Source: Bacteroidales bacterium (GTDB lineage Bacteria; Bacteroidota; Bacteroidia; Bacteroidales; UBA4417). Taken from it: 28,054 nucleotides of DNA. The position numbers and the translations under genes were made by a program. Where the stretch lies: assembly GCA_016707785.1 (NCBI GenBank), contig JADJGZ010000059.1:1-28054 (forward strand), given 5' to 3'. How positions within the stretch are numbered: position 1 is the stretch's first letter; each line of letters opens with the position of its first letter. Under the pieces are notes generated by a model. The model saw nothing but the letters and a program-made list of their open reading frames with translations, did no database searches and was not told where the DNA came from. This document shows positions 23,931-28,054 of this stretch, one piece after another.

Positions 23931-26900
23931 TCCCAGCTCCAGCTGGTAACGGCTCCGCCTCCATTGGCATTGCTGGCATCGGTGAAGTAAGCCTGTTCAT
24001 CCTGGCAGTTGCTCCAGAAGTCAAAATCAGCAAGGGGACGGCGGGTGACAGTGATAGTGGTGCTGTAAATATCCGTGCAGTTGCGGCTATTGGTGATATA
24101 CAGGTCACTGGATAAGTGCCGTCACCGGCATACTGATGCATGGTATTGGAGGTATTGGGGAAATCAATGGTATCATTAGGTGTTCCATCGCCATAACTCC
24201 ATACCCACTGACTGATATAGCCCTGTCCGACTGGGTTGTTACTCAGGTCTATAAAGAAACTGGGGTCACCCAGGCAGTTGGGGGTATTATATGAAAAGAA
24301 AGCTGTGGGATGCGGTCGCACTTCTACCGGGTGGCTGATACTATAGTTGCAGTTGTTGGTATCTTCAACACTAAGGGTTACCAGGTAGGTTCCATAAGTT
24401 GGATATATATGATATGGGTTGGTCGGGGCATTAAACGTTGCGAAAGTGCCATCACCAAAGTCCCAGTGCCATTGACTTGTATTCTGGATAAAATTCCCCG
24501 AAATTGTGAAAAATGTTGTATCAGAATTACAAACCGTATTCGTGGTAAAATCAGTTACCGGGATAGGGTTCATGATTACAGTAACCGTATCATTCATCAT
24601 TTTCTGACAATTTCCCACCGGGTTTGTTCCCAGTATGGAATATTGACCGGGAGTATTTTTGATTCCGAAAGAAAGAGGTGATCCGGTCCCAGGGAGTATT
24701 GTCCCTTCAGGAAGTCCATTAAACAGAAGCTCATAAGTCATGCCCACCTGTGAACCACTCAATCCAAGCGTAACTCCGGCAGTCCCTTCACAGAAAACGC
24801 CAGAATTGCTTGCAGTTGTTGTAAAAGGATCCGGGAGAGGAATTACTGTTATCGATACAAGTCCATGAATGGAATCAGCAGGAGTTGTACAGTTGACATC
24901 ATTTGAAGCAGAAATCCAATAACTTGAAGTAACGGGAGGAGTAACATTAAAAACATAAGGAGTGGTCATAATGTTATTGACTGTAACCGGAGTCACACCA
25001 TTTGTGTAGGTGACTGACCATGGTGGTGTTCCAGTCAGGTCAATGGTTACAGGAGTAGCGGTTGCTTCACAAATGCTTGTGGTTCCACTGATAGTTGCAC
25101 TTGGGTCTTCATGAACAGTAAGCCACATAAAATCGCCTCCTGTCAGACTTTGGCATCCCTGAACCTGAAGTGTCAGGACAACAGTTTGACCTACATCATT
25201 GGGGCCTGGTGTATAAATCGGGTTGAAAATATTGGTATTGCTGAATGACCCGTCACCGGAGGTTGTCCAGGTCATTGATGATTGGTATTGACCAGTAGCA
25301 TTCACCTGGTAAGGTCTCTGATCACAAATCTCATCATCAGGTCCTGCATTGCTTTCAGGAGTCGGATCAATTTTTAGTTCAATCTGATCATTAACAAAGA
25401 CACCGCTGCAACTGCCATTTCCCTGAAGTGTCAATGTAAAGATGATGGATCGGTTCTGCGTACTTAAATCAACAGGACCGGCAAAATAAACAGGGTTCAT
25501 AATATTGGCATTGCTGAGGAAACCATCGCCTCCTGCAAAACTCCATTGGATATTAGCACCATTATAATTATTTCCAAGTCCATTCAGCTGAAATTGCGTT
25601 ACATTACTGCAGATATAATCATCCGGCCCGGCTAAAACAATCGGGTATGGGGCAACAGCCCAGATTACATCATCCGTTACTGTTTGTGATGCGCAGCTTA
25701 ATCTGCCCTGTGCCCATAAGGTAAGGGTCACGGTCCCATTGTTGTAATCAATGTTACCCGGCATATAGGTAGGTGCAATTGTAAGTGGATTTGTCAGGAT
25801 TCCATCACCTGATGTGAACCATTGAATGCTGGAATAGAAAGCGGCTGAGGTACCTGTTAGTTGCACCGGGCCGGTTATACAGTAGGAAGCATCAGGTCCC
25901 GCATTGATAGCTGGCATGGGATCGATGGTCAAAACCAACTGATCGACTGAATTGACTGCTGCACAACTGTTAACTCCCGCACCTGTCAGGGTAAGGGTAA
26001 CTGTTCCGGCTGCAATGTCAGATGGACCGGGAACATAAGTTGAAACTAAAGAACCCGGATTAGTGAAAGTTCCATCACCAGAACTGGTCCAGTTTGTAAT
26101 GCCGCAAAATTGTTGAGTTCCTGAGACATTATAGGTGTTTGCAGCACAAATTGTTGCATCAGAACCTGCCGTAACAAATGGTAATGGAGTAATATTCAAT
26201 ACCATTGCATCAACTGAGGATTCTGCAGAACACGAATTGGTGCCGGTGACTGTCATTGTTAGTGTAACAACTCCTGTTTCACCGGGGCCAGGCACATAGG
26301 TAGGGCTAAGTGTTGTGGCATTGAGCAGATTGCCTGTACCTGAACGGGTCCAGCTGATATTGTTGTAATTTGTTGCACTGGAGCCGCTAACAGTGAAATT
26401 GAAGCCTTCACAGGTTGCACCATCCGGACCAGCATTGGCCAATGGTAACGGATGGATGGTAAGTTGCATATTATCCGAGGCATCGGCACATGGAATATTT
26501 GCGATGCCATTCAATATCAATGTAATGGTTCCACTCTCTCCGGCACCTGGCGTGTAAGTTGGGGCCAGAGTATTAATATTGCTTAGAAGTCCTGCTCCAT
26601 TGTGTGTCCAGTTGATGCTGTTAAAGTATTGAGCAGTTGCGCCGGAAACAGTATAAGAGGTATTTTGACATACTTGTCCATTGCTTCCTGCATTTACAAC
26701 GACCTGCCTGGTAATCGTCAAAATCATGCTCGAAACAGCATTGGTGCAAGCGGAAAATGCATTGGATGTAAGGGTGAGTGTAACACTTCCGGATGCAATA
26801 TCAGCAAGGCTTGGAGTATAAATAGGATTCTGGATGGTAGAATTTGAAAAAAGTCCGGATCCGGAAGTTATCCATACCAGGTTTGCATATCCTGATGCAG

Positions 26901-27036
26901 TGGCTGAACTCAGACTATAAGTACTTCCTTCACAGATGGTAGCATTAGGCCCGGCATTTGCCAACGCAGCTTCATTTATTGTCAGCTGTATCTGGTCCTG
27001 AACATTTGTACATGGATTATTGGCAATTCCTTGCAA
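23902..27036 (-). CDS. Giant protein B, central fragment: AGxDATIC array, Ig-like pair and first PKD modules
   Basis: This 1,044-residue frame is genuine from about 27095 to 24105. It contains about seven AGxDATIC modules (NAGPNATICEGSTYSLS, NAGSNGQVCQNTS, NAGPDGATCEG and so on), then two Ig-like modules (GTTSICEATATPVTIDLTG; VFCEGTAGVTLGLSGSQVG). Two PKD modules follow (WHWDFGDGTFA, VWSYGDGTPND). After GDGTYPVT the frame becomes CISPIAATARIF, nonsense relative to A. One added base restores LYITNSRNCTDIYST and joins the next frame, which includes RRPLADFDFWSNCQDEQ. The initial Met is not a real start. Protein sequence parallels A through this section but is clearly more diverged than in the C-terminal half. 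Confidence 0.75.
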   Translation of the reverse strand: MQGIANNPCTNVQDQIQLTINEAALANAGPNATICEGSTYSLSSATASGYANLVWITSGSGLFSNSTIQNPIYTPSLADIASGSVTLTLTSNAFSACTNAVSSMILTITRQVVVNAGSNGQVCQNTSYTVSGATAQYFNSINWTHNGAGLLSNINTLAPTYTPGAGESGTITLILNGIANIPCADASDNMQLTIHPLPLANAGPDGATCEGFNFTVSGSSATNYNNISWTRSGTGNLLNATTLSPTYVPGPGETGVVTLTMTVTGTNSCSAESSVDAMVLNITPLPFVTAGSDATICAANTYNVSGTQQFCGITNWTSSGDGTFTNPGSLVSTYVPGPSDIAAGTVTLTLTGAGVNSCAAVNSVDQLVLTIDPMPAINAGPDASYCITGPVQLTGTSAAFYSSIQWFTSGDGILTNPLTIAPTYMPGNIDYNNGTVTLTLWAQGRLSCASQTVTDDVIWAVAPYPIVLAGPDDYICSNVTQFQLNGLGNNYNGANIQWSFAGGDGFLSNANIMNPVYFAGPVDLSTQNRSIIFTLTLQGNGSCSGVFVNDQIELKIDPTPESNAGPDDEICDQRPYQVNATGQYQSSMTWTTSGDGSFSNTNIFNPIYTPGPNDVGQTVVLTLQVQGCQSLTGGDFMWLTVHEDPSATISGTTSICEATATPVTIDLTGTPPWSVTYTNGVTPVTVNNIMTTPYVFNVTPPVTSSYWISASNDVNCTTPADSIHGLVSITVIPLPDPFTTTASNSGVFCEGTAGVTLGLSGSQVGMTYELLFNGLPEGTILPGTGSPLSFGIKNTPGQYSILGTNPVGNCQKMMNDTVTVIMNPIPVTDFTTNTVCNSDTTFFTISGNFIQNTSQWHWDFGDGTFATFNAPTNPYHIYPTYGTYLVTLSVEDTNNCNYSISHPVEVRPHPTAFFSYNTPNCLGDPSFFIDLSNNPVGQGYISQWVWSYGDGTPNDTIDFPNTSNTMHQYAGDGTYPVTCISPIAATARIFTAPLSLSPAVPLLILTSGATARMNRLTSPMPAMPMEAEPLPAGAGILEILHLDL

Positions 27037-28054
27037 GGTGAGTATTATTGTACCTGTTTCTCCAACTCCTGGCGTATAAACAGGATTTAATGTAGTTTGA
27101 GGCGCTTAATGTTCCACTTCCTGTATGGGTCCATAGCAGGGACTGCTGGAACTGAGCAGTAGCGGTTGTTGGTGAAAAAGTAGATGTTTGGCAAATAGTG
27201 GCATCTGCACCGGCATTTACCAATACTTGTCGGGTAATACTAAGTGTCATTGAAGAGGTAGCATCAGTACATCCGGTATTTGCCACTGCTTTTATAGTCA
27301 AAACTACAGTTCCGGCAGTAATATCAGATAAACCCGGAGTATAGACCGGATTAAGTATCCCTGTATTATTAAAGGAACCGGAGCCGGAAGTTGTCCATAA
27401 AATCCCTGTATTCCCGGAAACAGAAGTGCCTGCAGGAGTAAAAGTACTTCCTTCACAAATAATGTTATTAGGTCCGGCTGACGCCTGGGCTGATTGGTTA
27501 ATGGTGAGATTAAGAACATCATTTACATCTGCACAGGGGATATTGGCATATCCTGTTAGTGTAAGTTGTATTGTGCCGGTTTCTCCCACTCCCGGAGTGT
27601 AGGTAGGTGTCAATGAACTTGCACCCGTCAATGTACCAGCTCCATTATGAGTCCAGAGCAAGCTTCCCTGGAACTGTGCAGAAGCTGTTGAAGGAGTAAA
27701 GGTGGACGTCTGACAAATGGTTGCATCAGCACCGGCATTTACAACAACTTGCCTGGTAATATTAAGGGTCATCTGGTCCACATCATCTGTGCACGAGGTA
27801 AAAGCCTGGGAAGTAAGTATCAGATTAACTGATCCTGCAGCAATATCAGCAATACTTGGAGTGTAAACAGGGTGTAGAATTGTTGCATCGTTAAATGTGC
27901 CTGTACCGGAACTTGACCATAATAGTCCAACAAATCCTGAAGCAACAGAGCCTGCAAGCGTGAACGTGGATCCTTCGCAGATGGTGGCATCCGCTCCGGC
28001 ATTCGAAAAAGCAGCCTCATTGATGGTAAGGTCCATTACATCATCTACATCGGT
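25120..28054 (-). repeat. Array of at least eleven AGxDATIC Ig-like modules in giant gene B
   Basis: At least eleven modules of about 88 residues reach to the right edge, so the array may continue. The upstream six alternate ICEGSTF and ICQTSTF types joined by ITRQVVVNAG. ITRQ linkers at about 27741, 27221 and 26697 are 520 and 524 bp apart, a dimer repeat. Within the window B has at least three such dimers; A has two. Confidence 0.7.
27017..28054 (-). CDS. Giant protein B, N-terminal-most visible fragment (partial)
   Basis: The frame is open to the window edge; the Met at 28036 lies inside a repeat (DDVMDLTINEAAFSNAG) and is not a start. It covers about four AGxDATIC modules, alternating EGSTF (LLWSSSGTGTFND, YTPSIADIAAGSVNL) and QTSTF (LLWTHNGAGTL, YTPGVGETGTI) types. 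The last residues (YIKSCLYARSWRN) are out of frame after an extra A. Removing it restores TTLNPVYTPGVGETG and joins the next frame. The signal peptide and head expected by analogy with A must lie outside the window. Confidence 0.7.
   Translation of the reverse strand, partial: TDVDDVMDLTINEAAFSNAGADATICEGSTFTLAGSVASGFVGLLWSSSGTGTFNDATILHPVYTPSIADIAAGSVNLILTSQAFTSCTDDVDQMTLNITRQVVVNAGADATICQTSTFTPSTASAQFQGSLLWTHNGAGTLTGASSLTPTYTPGVGETGTIQLTLTGYANIPCADVNDVLNLTINQSAQASAGPNNIICEGSTFTPAGTSVSGNTGILWTTSGSGSFNNTGILNPVYTPGLSDITAGTVVLTIKAVANTGCTDATSSMTLSITRQVLVNAGADATICQTSTFSPTTATAQFQQSLLWTHTGSGTLSASNYIKSCLYARSWRNRYNNTHLARNCQ

Larger units (their letters stand above)
18797..23995 (-). repeat. Long direct repeat, copy in giant gene B (about 5.2 kb)
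   Basis: Partner of 7308-12500, in the same orientation, with starts 11,489 bases apart. The match begins at the stop codon and fades near the GGGAVTSWSWDFGD module. Upstream of that, the homologous modules of A and B remain alignable as proteins but differ at many positions. Confidence 0.85.
18797..28054 (-). pseudogene. Giant gene B, whole visible locus (5' end outside the window)
   Basis: Three frames (28054-27017, 27036-23902, 23905-18797) make one gene by alignment with giant gene A. Frame is shifted by one extra base in the AAA run at 27096-27098 (minus strand; TCAAACTACA where TCAACTACA restores the module). It shifts again by a missing base at 24103-24104 (PVT then TGTATATC instead of CTGTATATC). 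Repaired, more than 3,080 codons are visible, with signal peptide and head still missing upstream. Domain order parallels A: AGxDATIC array, Ig-like pair, about 21 PKD modules, type B tail. Like A, it is either inactivated or a victim of consensus errors. Confidence 0.7.

Overview
The window looks like a chromosomal segment of a Bacteroidota bacterium with a type IX secretion system (T9SS). The evidence is that every recognisable gene encodes a very large secreted protein built from PKD and other immunoglobulin-like modules. These carry N-terminal signal peptides and end in a T9SS type A tail (YPNPGSG / PNPGNG motif) or a type B (CHU_C / gliding-motility-type) tail ending GTIVLIR. One promoter-like box also fits the Bacteroidota -7 consensus. 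No genus can be named from this sequence.

All recognised genes lie on the minus strand and are transcribed right to left. From the right edge: (1) Giant gene B, from beyond 28054 to 18797; its 5' end is outside the window. (2) A strong hairpin terminator at 18733-18770, then a 319-base spacer with a -7 box. (3) Giant gene A, 18477 to 7308, about 3,723 residues once two frameshifts are repaired. (4) A 321-base AT-rich spacer with two inverted repeats. (5) A two-gene unit: a small secreted protein (6986-6552), then a T9SS type A cell-surface protein (6534-3766) interrupted by an in-frame TAG. (6) A terminator near 3604-3625. (7) A third large gene (3499-350), broken by many single-base indels. 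(8) The signal-peptide start of a further gene (311 to beyond the left edge), also frameshifted.

The four readable large proteins are mosaics of shared parts. Two N-terminal heads (an EGTRQLEPT head and a CEGALPFCTG head) are combined with two tails (type A and type B). The C-terminal halves of A and B form a near-identical direct repeat of about 5.2 kb, while their N-terminal halves are clearly diverged, which suggests recent duplication or gene conversion. Inside this block the PKD modules follow a three-module higher-order repeat (about 770-780 bp), and the upstream arrays follow a two-module repeat (about 520 bp).

The likely common role is as long, filament-like surface adhesins or matrix proteins exported by the T9SS. 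This rests on architecture alone. Almost every large frame is interrupted by single-base changes, mostly shortened homopolymers. Uncorrected long-read consensus errors are therefore a serious alternative to genuine pseudogenes, and the two can only be separated with raw reads.

No tRNA, rRNA, CRISPR array, transposase, PorP/SprF-like partner or T9SS machinery gene was seen.
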